Assembly: GCA_023055505.1 (NCBI GenBank)
Contig: JALIRH010000004.1
Coordinates: 13,387,368 to 13,451,367 of the forward strand
DNA length: 64,000 nucleotides
Origin: Callipepla californica brunnescens
Lineage: Eukaryota; Chordata; Aves; Galliformes; Odontophoridae
Direction of reading: 5' to 3'
Below the pieces are notes generated by a model that searched no databases, was not told the origin of the DNA, and was given only the letters and a program-made list of their open reading frames with translations. Position numbers and translations under genes: made by a program. Shown here piece by piece: positions 28,473-47,560 of this stretch; position 1 is the first letter of the stretch; every line of letters starts with the position of its first letter.

Positions 28473-31400
28473 GTGTATTGGACTGTGTGGATTCGATGGC
28501 CTGGCACATCAGAACCACAAAAATATAAGGCATTGGTGGACACTGGTGCACAGTGCACTCTAATGCCCTCGAGTCACCAAGGGACAGAATTAATCTATAT
28601 TTCTGGGGTGACTGGGGGTTCCCAAGAGCTGACCAAGTTGGAGGCTGAAATAAGTCTCACTGGTAAAGACTGGCAAAAACATTCTATTGTGACTGGCCCA
28701 GGGGCTCCATGTATACTTGGTATTGATTACCTCAAAAGGGGATATTTTAAGGATCCCAAAGGGTATCGATGGGCTTTTGGAATAGCTGCTGTGGGCGCAG
28801 ATAACACTAAGCAGCTGTCTGCTTTGTCTGGCCTGTCAGAAGATCCGTCTGTTGTAGGGTTGCTACAAGTGGAGGAGCAACAGGTACCGATTGCTACAAA
28901 AACGGTGCACAGACGGCAGTACCGCACTAATAGGGATTCCTTGCTCCCCATTCATAACCTGATTCGTCAGCTAGAGAGCCAGGGAGTGATCAGCAAAACT
29001 CACTCCCCGTTTAACAGCCCCATATGGCCAGTGCGTAAAGCCAGTGGAGAATGGAGGCTGACGGTAGATTATCGTGGCCTCAATGAAGTCACACCCCCAC
29101 TGAGTGCTGCTGTGCCGGACATGCTTCAACTCCAGTATGAACTGGAGTCAAAAGCAGCCAAGTGGTATGCCACCATTGACATCGCCAATGCCTTCTTTTC
29201 AATTCCTCTGGCCACAGAATGTAGGCCGCAATTTGCTTTCACTTGGAGAGGCATTCAGTACACCTGGAACCGTTTACCCCAGGGGTGGAAGCACAGCCCA
29301 ACCATTTGCCATGGGTTGATCCAAACTGCATTGGAACAGGGCGGTGCTCCTGAGCACTTACAATACATTGATGACATCATTGTGTGGGGCAATACAGCAG
29401 GGGAAGTTTTCGAGAAAGGAGAGAGAATAATCCAGATCCTCCTGCGAGCTGGCTTCGCTATTAAGCGAAGCAAAGTGAAAGGGCCTGCACAGGAAATTCA
29501 GTTCCTAGGAATAAAGTGGCAAGATGGACGTCGTCACATCCCAACAGATGTGATCGACAAAATTATTGCTATGTCTCCACCCACTAGTAAGACAGAGACC
29601 CAAGCTTTTCTGGGTGTAGTGGGCTTTTGGAGAATGCATGTTCCAAACTATAGTCTCATTGTGAGCCCTCTCTTTCGGGTGACGCGGAAGAAGAATGATT
29701 TTGTATGGGGTCCTGAGCAGCAGCAGGCTTTTGAGCAAATTAAGCAGGAGATAGCCCGTGCCGTGGCCCTGGGGCCAGTGCGGTCGGGACAGGATGTAAA
29801 GAACATCCTCTACACTGCTGCTGGAAAGGAAGGTCCCACTTGGAGTTTGTGGCAAAGAGCTTCTGGAGAGACCCGAGGCCGACCCCTTGGTTTCTGGAGT
29901 CGAGCATACAGGGGGTCTGAGGAGCGCTACACTCCAACTGAGAAGGAAATCTTAGCCGCGTATGAGGGGGTTCGAGCTGCTTCCGAAGTAATCGGTACTG
30001 AAGCGCAGCTCCTTCTGGCACCTCGACTGCCAGTGCTGAATTGGATGTTCAAAGGAAAGGTTCCCTCAACCCATCATGCTACTGATGCCACTTGGAGTAA
30101 GTGGATTGCGCTGATTACACAGCGAGCTCGGATGGGGAACCTCAGTCATCCAGGAATCCTAGAAGTGATCATGGACTGGCCTGAAGGTAAAAAGTTTGGA
30201 ACAACCCCAGCAGAGGAGGTATCACGTGCTAAAGAGGCCCCACCATACAATGAACTACCAGACAATGAAAAGAGATATGCCCTGTTCACAGATGGATCGT
30301 GTCGCATTGTGGGAAAGCACCGCAGATGGAAATCTGCTGTGTGGAGCCCCACACGACAAGTTGCAGAGGCCACTGAAGGAAAAGGAGAATCAAGCCAATT
30401 TGCAGAGGTAAAGGCTGTCCAGCTGGCCTTAGATGTTGCTGAACGCGAGAGGTGGCCAGTGCTTTATCTTTACACTGACTCATGGATGGTGGCAAATGCC
30501 TTATGGGGGTGGTTACAGCAATGGGAACAAAATGGCTGGCAACGGAGGGGTAAACCTATTTGGGCTGCTGAACTGTGGAAAGATATTGCTGCCCGAGTAA
30601 AGAATATGGTTGTAAAGGTGCGCCATGTAGATGCTCATGTTCCTAAAAGCCGAGCAACTGAAGAACAACAGAATAACCATCAGGTAGATCGAGCTGTCAA
30701 AGTTAAGATGGCTCAAGTAGACTTGGACTGGCAACATAAAAGTGAATTATTTTTAGCTCGATGGGCCCATGAGACCTCGGGCCATCAAGGAAGAGATGCA
30801 ACATATAAATGGGCTAGAGACCGAGGGGTGGACTTAACTATGGACGCTATTGCACAGGTTATCCATGACTGTGATACATGCGCCACAATTAAACAAGCCA
30901 AGAGGATGAAACCTCTTTGGGGGGAAGGGCGATGGCAAAAGTATAAATATGGGGAGGCGTGGCAGGTTGATTATATCACCTTGCCACGATCTCGCAATGG
31001 TAAATGTTATGTGCTCACCATGGTGGAAGCAACCACCGGGTGGCTTGAAACATATGCAGTACCCCATGCTACCGCCCGAAACACCATTCTAGGTCTGGAG
31101 AAACAAGTCCTATGGCGACATGGCACTCCAGAAAGAATTGAGTCAGATAATGGGACTCATTTCAAAAATTCTCTTGTAAGTAATTGGGCCAAAGATCATG
31201 GCATTGAATGGATTTATCATATCCCCTATCACGCACCAGCTTCTGGTAAGATTGAAAGATACAATGGGTTGCTAAAAACCATGTTGAAAGCAATGGGTGG
31301 CGGAACATTCAAGCATTGGGAGAAGCATTTGGCAGAAGCCACCTGGTTGGTCAACACTCGAGGATCCATCAATCGTGATGGTCCTGCCCAATCCAACTCC

Positions 31401-31616
31401 CTACCTACTGTAGAGGGAGATAAGGTCCCTGTAGTACATGTAAAGAACATGTTGGGCAAGGCGGTTTGGGTACTTCCAGCTTCTGGAAAGGGCAAACCTC
31501 TCCGTGGAACTGTCTTTGCTCAGGGACCTGGGTCCACTTGGTGGGTGATGCAGAAGAATGGGGATGTTCAGTGTGTACCACAAGGGAATTTGATGCTGGG
31601 GGAGTGCAGTCAGTAA
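28431..31616 (+). CDS. pol: Proviral pol: protease, reverse transcriptase, RNase H, integrase
   Basis: The frame is open from just after the gag TAG to TAA at 31614-31616. No ATG opens it: an apparent start at 28473 is GTG, and the first Met lies after the protease catalytic motif, so it is probably made by readthrough. Counting from 28473, the domains are: aspartic protease with LVDTGAQ near residues 21-27 and CILGIDYL near 82; reverse transcriptase with LPQGWKHSP and YIDD at 298-301; RNase H with FTDGS (Asp near 607) and YTDSW; integrase with a zinc-binding His/Cys domain (HETSGHQG, CDTC) and catalytic Asp833, Asp892 and Glu928 (35 residues between the last two). No dUTPase and no env follow. 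All expected catalytic residues are present, so the enzyme set looks intact. Confidence 0.95.
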   Translation, partial: RGPAPSQGGERDNRVYWTVWIRWPGTSEPQKYKALVDTGAQCTLMPSSHQGTELIYISGVTGGSQELTKLEAEISLTGKDWQKHSIVTGPGAPCILGIDYLKRGYFKDPKGYRWAFGIAAVGADNTKQLSALSGLSEDPSVVGLLQVEEQQVPIATKTVHRRQYRTNRDSLLPIHNLIRQLESQGVISKTHSPFNSPIWPVRKASGEWRLTVDYRGLNEVTPPLSAAVPDMLQLQYELESKAAKWYATIDIANAFFSIPLATECRPQFAFTWRGIQYTWNRLPQGWKHSPTICHGLIQTALEQGGAPEHLQYIDDIIVWGNTAGEVFEKGERIIQILLRAGFAIKRSKVKGPAQEIQFLGIKWQDGRRHIPTDVIDKIIAMSPPTSKTETQAFLGVVGFWRMHVPNYSLIVSPLFRVTRKKNDFVWGPEQQQAFEQIKQEIARAVALGPVRSGQDVKNILYTAAGKEGPTWSLWQRASGETRGRPLGFWSRAYRGSEERYTPTEKEILAAYEGVRAASEVIGTEAQLLLAPRLPVLNWMFKGKVPSTHHATDATWSKWIALITQRARMGNLSHPGILEVIMDWPEGKKFGTTPAEEVSRAKEAPPYNELPDNEKRYALFTDGSCRIVGKHRRWKSAVWSPTRQVAEATEGKGESSQFAEVKAVQLALDVAERERWPVLYLYTDSWMVANALWGWLQQWEQNGWQRRGKPIWAAELWKDIAARVKNMVVKVRHVDAHVPKSRATEEQQNNHQVDRAVKVKMAQVDLDWQHKSELFLARWAHETSGHQGRDATYKWARDRGVDLTMDAIAQVIHDCDTCATIKQAKRMKPLWGEGRWQKYKYGEAWQVDYITLPRSRNGKCYVLTMVEATTGWLETYAVPHATARNTILGLEKQVLWRHGTPERIESDNGTHFKNSLVSNWAKDHGIEWIYHIPYHAPASGKIERYNGLLKTMLKAMGGGTFKHWEKHLAEATWLVNTRGSINRDGPAQSNSLPTVEGDKVPVVHVKNMLGKAVWVLPASGKGKPLRGTVFAQGPGSTWWVMQKNGDVQCVPQGNLMLGECSQ

Positions 31617-31730
31617 TTCCATGTATATACTTGTATATATATGTTGTGTGTGTGTATATCTAATTCATGTTAATCATTGTTCTTCTGTATGTATCAAGCA
31701 TGATGTAACGATGTGGAATAAGGGGTGGAA
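31617..31730 (+). other. Short pol-LTR spacer with TA/TG run and polypurine tract
   Basis: Only 114 bases separate pol from the 3' LTR, ruling out an env gene. It contains a TATA/TGTG dinucleotide run (about 31620-31660). It ends in the purine-rich GGAATAAGGGGTGGAA (31715-31730) directly before TGTCA, the expected plus-strand priming tract. Confidence 0.85.
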
Positions 31731-32305
31731 TGTCATGGTTTTATGAATTTTGGTTCTGGTATTCCACATCATAACATCATGTATTGCATTAAGAGTTAAG
31801 GAGCTAATACTCCAGCTCCATAGATCATTGATAATTCCAGGTATACCTGCCTCAGAAGAGAAGAAGAACTACATTCCCCAGAGGACTTTGCGATGCTTTG
31901 TATTTTTACGTGTTTTCCGCTCAGAGGGAACAGATAAAAACCCTCAGCAGTCACGGGACATTCTCTTTCCTTCGGGATCGTCTCAGCAGTGGGTGCTCGC
32001 TGCCGTATCGCCTTCAGCGTTAGCGTAAGGCCTTCGGTTTATCGGACACTCTCTCTTGCTCATTTTATTTGATTCATTAGCCTCAACTCCAATTACATTG
32101 TATTATATTGTGTTATTTTGCTTTCTAATATCTTATTTAGTAAATTAGCTTTCCTCCTCAGATCGTTGCCGCTGTTTTGTTTCTAGGCCCATCTCCCTTT
32201 TCCCTTTTCCCTTTTTTCCTTGCCCTTTCCTGGGGCGTGGGTCCGTGGTTCCCCCGCACCAATCGTCACGGAACCGGGCCGATCCAGCCCGGTAAACCGT
32301 TGACA
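31731..32305 (+). repeat. 3' LTR (575 bp)
   Basis: This has the same length and, by visual comparison along its length, the same sequence as the 5' LTR. The chance 92-codon frame is also identical in both. It ends CCGTTGACA and is followed by GAAAA. Since LTRs are identical at integration, the lack of visible differences indicates a recent insertion or recent gene conversion. Confidence 0.95.
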
Positions 32306-32310
32306 GAAAA
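32306..32310 (+). repeat. Target-site duplication, right copy (GAAAA)
   Basis: This is an exact repeat of 24601-24605, adjoining the end of the 3' LTR. Confidence 0.92.
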
Positions 32311-32888
32311 TAAAAACAAAAAGCACATCAGTAAAAAGAAACAAATATTTGCAGACTTGAAAGTTGACTGGCTTCCTGCCATTGCAACACTGACTACAAT
32401 GGATGCTTTGTAACTTAAGGTGTTGTGTCCCGGGCATACCAACTGGTGCTAAATGAAATAAGAGCAGTTTCTAGCCCTTGGTGCGTTATTAGAGTGTTGT
32501 CACTGCCTCTCTCCCTGCACAGTCAAGATCAGCAAGTTACAGTAACTACTGTAAGCAGGAGGGCTTTGTGAATAAAAACAACTGTCTTGTTATGTGGCAA
32601 AATCCCCTAATTGAAAAGCAGAAGCATAACAGGAAGAGAAAGTCATCATTTCAAGTTGCTTTGTTCAGCTCATTTCTACATCGCTGTTCCTGTCTACATG
32701 ACTCTTGCTTAAGTTTTCCTTTGAAACACTGATGATGCTGAAGGCTCATGCTTTGGGCACCCTTCTCCTTTTTTGACAAACTTTTTCAATCTGAAGCCTC
32801 AGGGAAGAGGCATGCTGCAGTTCTGTGACTCAGGAACTAATTTCCAGAGGCACGTATGAATCATGGGTAGCAATGAGCTATGATATAT

Positions 32889-33996
32889 AAGTCACTCCAA
32901 AAGTAATGCCTCCTATTTATTTCCATGGAAACTACAACAGCCATGTTGAACTTGATAGTGCTGTTTGATAGAGCAAACTGTCAGCTATAGAATGCTATTT
33001 TTCAGTGCAACCACTACCATCTCTGCATTTGTTTTAATTATTTTTTGCCAGCAATGAATAAGAGCCTGAATGTTATGCTCATAAGAATTTGCTTCAGAGG
33101 AGGGGATCCAGTGTTTCACAGCTGTTGTGATACTGTTGCTGCTATGAAAATGCTGCATGTGCAGTTCGTCCTTCCTCAGCCTGAACAGTTGAAAGTCAGA
33201 AAGCATCAAAGCTGGGCATCATGGTGGGTAGTAGGATAGTTAGATTGCAAGACCAAGATTGGCAATGTTCTCCACAGTCTTCAGAATGGTGTGGTATAGG
33301 GCCTGGTGTTACTGCATTGCAAGAGAAAGGTTGTCGTCTTCTCTAGCTTTACTCTGGAAAATTGAGCTTTCAACCTAGTCAGTGTTGTGATGTAGCAGTC
33401 AGAGCTTATGGTTTTCCAGGTTCCAGGAAAGCCAGAAGGATCACTCCTTTTCTATCCCAAAAAACAGTGTGCCTCGTTTTACCTACTGAGGGTTGTGTCT
33501 TGAACATTTTCTTTGGTGGAGGAGTTCACATGTCACCACTCCATAGACTGCAGTTTTGACTCTGGCTTATAGTGGTGACACCATGTACATTTCATCACTG
33601 GTAAATGATACAGTCCAGGAAACTGTCACCTTCAGCCTCCTATTGTGTCAGTGGGTTCTGACAAACTTGCAGTGTTCTTTCTGCTCCTGTACGAGCATTC
33701 ATGAGACTCATCTGGCACAAACTTTCTGACATTTCAGTGTCGTCACCATCATTTCCAATACACTCAAGCTGATATTCAGCTCAATACATAGCTCCCTGAT
33801 TGTAATCTGCCAGTTTGCTTCACGCACACTCCCATGTCAGACACCATTTTGTCATACTGTCTCTCTGCTGCCATCTGTCACACAGCAACAAAACGTAACA
33901 GAATATTGGTGGGAAGGTTCAACCTCTTTGGCCATATCACCACCATCTCCCAGTAATGTCATGGCCCATCATAAAACAGGAGGCATTACTTTCAGT
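32889..33996 (-). pseudogene. Decayed mariner transposon (Galluhop-like)
   Basis: The ends carry matching inverted repeats: AAAGTAATGCCTCCT at 32900-32914 and its complement at 33978-33992, with TA-rich flanks. The roughly 1.1-kb length suits a mariner. The minus strand retains pieces of transposase: 33209-32985 resembles the mariner C-terminus (DFQLFRLRKDELHMQHF, IQALIHCWQK). Near 33510-33600 the fragments DEM and HHYKPESKLQSMEW appear across a frameshift, close to the family's catalytic DET motif. Frameshifts and stops show it is inactive. It resembles the chicken mariner called Galluhop; the family name is from memory. Confidence 0.82.
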
Positions 33997-34894
33997 ATTG
34001 TATTGGAGTGGCTACGTCTTGAAAAACTGGAGATACCGAATGTAGTAGTATGATGCCAAATGTAGCAGTGCGCTTTTATGTCCTGAAAAACTGGTTTTGT
34101 GTGATGTGTCCAGGTTTGGCATTGCATATGAACAGCTCTGGGGGAAGCCCTTGGAAGAACCATCTCAAAAAGAAGAAAAAAAAGTAAAGAAAGAAAGAGA
34201 ATGCCCTTCCAGAACCATAAACAAGAGTTCAGCCTTAACAGAATAAGTCATTCCCTTGAAGGCAAGCCAAGCCCCGTTATTACAAATGGGTGTACTTCAA
34301 AAACAGGACAGGCATCTTCCACTGCTGTGGTGTTCCAAAACTCAAATTCTGCAGAAATTATGGGGGAGGAACTATGCATCACTGAAGACCACTGGAATTT
34401 TATTTGATGGTTAAATATTTTATTACAGAAGACAGCAAATAAAGTATGTCTTTAGGCTTCTTTGTAATTATACCTTCTAGTTCATAATATGGGTTACTCT
34501 CATTACTCTGTAACCTCCCAGGAAGACATGGAGGTTCTTAACATGGGGTGTTCTTGTATGCTTAGGTGTCTTCATCATCTATTTCACGAGTGTCAATAAT
34601 GTGGCATTTGAAGGTCTTTGTTGGTACCTTCATGTCTTGGATTTTAGTAAACAAATAACAAAACTTGTTAACTTCATAAATATCAAAATCAAAAATTTCA
34701 AAATTGTTCCTGAATGATCTTCAGCGTAGAGAAATAATGCTGTTCTGGTTCTAACATAATTGGTGAGGCTTTAAAAACCAAGCTATTTCATTACACTGTT
34801 TACTAACAAACTGTTTACTATATGCTATAGTAGGGTTTTGAGAGATTTTTATTTGTTTACCTATTTTATTCCAGAAGTTAGGACTTTGAACTTA

Positions 34895-38002
<3,108 letters not shown>

Positions 38003-38171
38003 CCAGGACATTCATGCCATCCTTAAATTCGAGTCCCTTCTTAATGACTAGCTGGGCTTCTGGTGGTGCTTCCCGCATTGTCTCATTCATCAGAGCAAAA
38101 GCAGAGTCAGTGACATTAGATGGTTCTTCAATAGGTGGTGGCACCAGCACTTTCTTGGTGACAGTTTGGAT
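38003..38171 (-). CDS. SLC1A2: SLC1A2 exon 5: large extracellular loop
   Basis: This 169-bp exon lies between a CTTCAG acceptor and a CTGG|GTAGGA donor. It encodes [20 protein letters not shown], then [20 protein letters not shown] and [16 protein letters not shown]. This is the variable extracellular loop of EAAT2. The two N-glycosylation sequons (NVT and NET) are expected in this loop. It joins exon 4 in phase 0 and leaves one G for exon 6. It diverges from mammals more than the other exons, as expected for this loop. Confidence 0.95.
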
Positions 38172-44271
<6,100 letters not shown>

Positions 44272-44411
44272 CAAATACAGTAAGAGTCAGGAGCAGATTC
44301 CTGCGGAGCGACTTGAAGAACTGCACACATATGTTCCTGGATCTGTGCTCCACTGGACTCAAATGACTTTCATGCATCCGCACTTCTACTTGCTTCGGCA
44401 TATTGTTGGCA
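44272..44411 (-). CDS. SLC1A2: SLC1A2 exon 2: N-terminal cytoplasmic region and start of TM1
   Basis: This 140-bp exon follows a CACTCTAG acceptor. Its first T must complete a codon from exon 1; in mammals the first exon supplies MASTEG. It then reads ANNMPKQVEVRMHESHLS, a cytoplasmic segment, and FFKSLRRNLLLTLTVFG, entering transmembrane segment 1. The donor is TTTG|GTAAGC. The internal Met could serve as an alternative start, but the ANN before it argues for an upstream exon that I did not find in this window. Confidence 0.95.
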
Positions 44412-47214
44412 CTAGAGTGAAAATGAAAACCAAGTAGAAGTTAGAACACAAGATGCCAAAAGGGAGAGGAAAGCCTGGATTACTTCCATCACATGTAACT
44501 GGGGAATCTGATGCATATTCCATCACTTCCCACATTTCATAAACACTGTATCATTACAGCTCTAAGGAGAGAGGCCTCTGTAATGTTACTGTCTGACATG
44601 GCCCTTCTAGATGAGTAGCCGTAAGGGTATGTTTTGAAGTTCTCTCTGCAAACAGAATGAATTCACAGGGCACCCTCCCTGTTTCATGGATTAACTTATT
44701 TGCCATGATCTGGGGAATTTGATTTTCCCAGTCCACTAACATAGGAAAGATGGCTGAAAAGCAGAGTTTATATTAACAGAAAAATGCAGTTTAATACCTT
44801 GTTTAATTCCAATTCAGAATAAAAGAGTCTAAAAATGAGGATTTGTTCGTAAAACAACACACTCAAGATTATTTTGCATAAGATTCCGAAAACTTTTCAT
44901 TTCAACAAGTAACGTTTTATTGTAATATAATCAAAATGCAAAGGTCAAAAGAATCTTTTTCAACTGGGTTCTAATCAGATTTGATCAACTGCTAATAAAA
45001 AAAAAAGACAGAAAATTACACATTCCACAAGAAAGCCTTTGGTTTTATTGAATTTGTAATGTTTAAAGGAAAATATATGTATATATGTGTACACATGTAT
45101 TCATATATTTGTTTTTTTACAAACTATTATATATTTAAGTAAGGGATACTCATGAGTGTAGGCCTTTGAAAGAAATGCTTCCAACTTTTTCAGTGCCTGA
45201 GAAAAATCACTAGCAATAGATTTACTTTTTATAAACAAAAGCTGTACATATACTTTGGAAAAAAAAAAAAAAAAAAAGAAACAAAACTGCTGCAAATAAA
45301 ACAGTTTCCGCAAACCCTACAACCATCTATCTGAATATGAGAAAGATTTGAAGAACACAATTTTTATTGTCAAGAAAAATATATATATATGAAGAGATCT
45401 GGTCTTATGCCAGTATAGGACAAGATTTTAGAAGAAAAGGAAAAGAAAACAAATCTGCATCTACAGTATTAGACTGAGGTTTACAGAACTAAAAGAAAAA
45501 CATATGACAGACAAAACTTGGATGCTCTATTACGTTTCAATTGAGATATATCACTCCACTATGAGTCTGTCTGGAGCACATCACTATGACGGCCACGAAA
45601 ACAACAGCAAGCTAAAACATCTGTAGAGAGGCAAAACATTGCTTTATTATAGACAGCACAGTTCATTGTCTTCATAAAGTTTCTCAATAGAGAGTCACAA
45701 AAATAGTTATGTGATGTTTCCAATGATAGTGAAATGGCATTTCTTTCCAGTACAGCTGGTTGTTAAAAAAAGTGTGCCAGTTAAAAATATATCAGGCAAT
45801 ATAATTTCTTAAGAGACATGGGTGACTTCTAATTGCTGTGATTTAGATGTTGTACTTTTTATAACATTTTATAATGGTAAAATGTACTTCTGACAGGGCA
45901 AACAAGAATATCTGCACGTTCTGACAGCTTAAATGAGTGGCATACCTTCTTCCTGGAAATATGTGAGCACAACTATCAGATGTAAATAAGAACTAGAGGA
46001 CAATCTGCAGTTATATGACGTGCCATAAGAGAAATAAAACAGTGCCTTTAGTGTTCATGCACATGGGTCACTGAGACTTGAAATCGCAGGTAGAAGCATG
46101 CCACAGAATTAAGGAGATTAGGATCTAAATTTTACAACTAGGGACTACTTCCTGTCTCACTTGTATGCTGGATATAAGCGCGGTGCTTGTTTAGACCTCT
46201 GTTCACCAAAGGCTGATTATAAATTTTGAATTACGGCAGTTGAAAGTAATTCAAAGGAAAATATTAGATGATCTTTCAGTAGCAAATTACTGGCAGAACT
46301 AGGGTGGGTCAGTAAGCAGAAGCCCCTGCTGAAGCCACACGTCTTTCTAGGACTGCTCCCAGCCAGACTTAGTCTGGCACTTGCACTTCTTGCCCTTGGA
46401 GCCTGATCAGCATCCAAACAGAGGCTCAGAGATGGTGGGACTGTTCCTGCAGCTGGAGCCACCACTCAGGATTACATCCCAAGTGCACTGAAGCCAGCCC
46501 TGCTTGAGGTTCTCAGACAACACAGAGTTTCTATTTTATAGAAAACATCCTCCTGTATCACTGAGAAGAGAAGGAAGTGAGGGCACAAGTCTCTTTAAGG
46601 ATGTTTCTAAATTTCCAGGAACTTCATACCATGGTGTGCTTTTCTCTGAAGTGCAAAAAATGATCTTTGCACCTTCTAGGTCTTCAAGATTGCAAGCAAA
46701 CTTTCAGCAAGGACAAAAATTCTGACTGGTATGTAATTTCTGTGTTTTTATTTTGTTTTCAAAGAGAAGGACCTAACACAAAAAATATGTAAACTGTGCA
46801 GATGTGTCACAAAAAGCGTTGACAAGTGGATATAATCACATATAAAATGGGACTGCAGCGAACAATTATCTAAGCATCCGCACTGTTAGCACTGCTCTTA
46901 GCACTGAGATTTCTATCACCAGACCAGAGACAAGGCTCTTGAGGAGGCTGTAGGGTGCTGGGGGTTGGGTAAGGAAGACAGCAACGAAATAAAAACCTGT
47001 TGTGAATAGTAAGAGGAGGTCCTTCTGTAGCGATGACTAAATGAGTGTTACGCTCCAGAAATTTTCTCTTTAGTTACTAGGTGACGAAAATCTGCTTGAC
47101 CTCTGAATCATGGAAATAGACTTGGGGCTTAAGGACTGAGCTTGAGGTTGAATTCAGTGAACTAGCTCCATATTAATGGTACTTCTGTACATAGGTGTAC
47201 GGCAACTGCTGAGT

Positions 47215-47560
47215 CACAGCCTAAACCACTGATTGAGCACCTGGAGAAAAAGCCCAGTCAGCCCTGGGAGCACAGGTGAATCCAGGCTCAATCCCTCTTA
47301 GACCCCCATTTAAGGGCTGACTGCCACTGAGGAATGGTCTCTTGTTGGAGGTCCTTCCTTTGTGGAGTTTTTCCTGTAAGCCTAGATCTTCAGACAGGTG
47401 AGCGTTCCATTTTCTTCTTTCTTTGTAACACCTTCTCATTGTGTTGGTTCTGTTGCTATTACATCAGGTATCATGAGACAGTATGAGATGTGCTTCAGCA
47501 GCTGTGTTCTCTCAAACATGCTGATGATCATCTTCGCTAAATAAACTGCTCTCCTGCTGT
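47215..47560 (+). repeat. LTR-like dispersed repeat, copy B
   Basis: It shares TGAGCACCTG (47234-47243) and ATTTAAGGGCTG (47308-47319), then TCTTGTTGGAG, with copy A near 15583. Downstream is AATAAACTGCTC (AATAAA at 47540-47545), reminiscent of the R region of an LTR. TTTAAGGGCT could be a TATA-like element. This looks like an old solo LTR; family and exact limits are unknown to me. Confidence 0.5.

Larger units (their letters stand above)
24606..32305 (+). mobile_element. Intact-looking endogenous retrovirus, ERV-L/spuma-like, env-less
   Basis: This 7.7-kb provirus has, in order: 5' LTR (24606-25180), primer binding site (25186-25203), leader, Gag-like ORF (25407-28430), pol (28431-31616), purine tract (about 31715-31730) and 3' LTR (31731-32305), flanked by GAAAA duplications. 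Only about 114 bases separate pol from the 3' LTR, so there is no env, as is usual in the ERV-L group. The Pol sequence, the env-less layout and the foamy-virus-like tRNA-Lys(1,2) primer site suggest a class III (ERV-L/spuma-related) element. The assignment needs a phylogeny. Both ORFs are open except for one amber codon, and the LTRs look identical, so the insertion is young. It is antisense to the host gene, the orientation usually tolerated in introns. Confidence 0.95.

Noticed and set aside
28473..28475. Start of pol at 28473
   Set aside because: The codon there is GTG, not ATG, and the frame is open back to the gag TAG, so it is not a supported initiation site.
31617..31730. Possible truncated env
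   Set aside because: Only 114 bases lie between the pol stop and the 3' LTR, filled by a TA/TG run and the polypurine tract.
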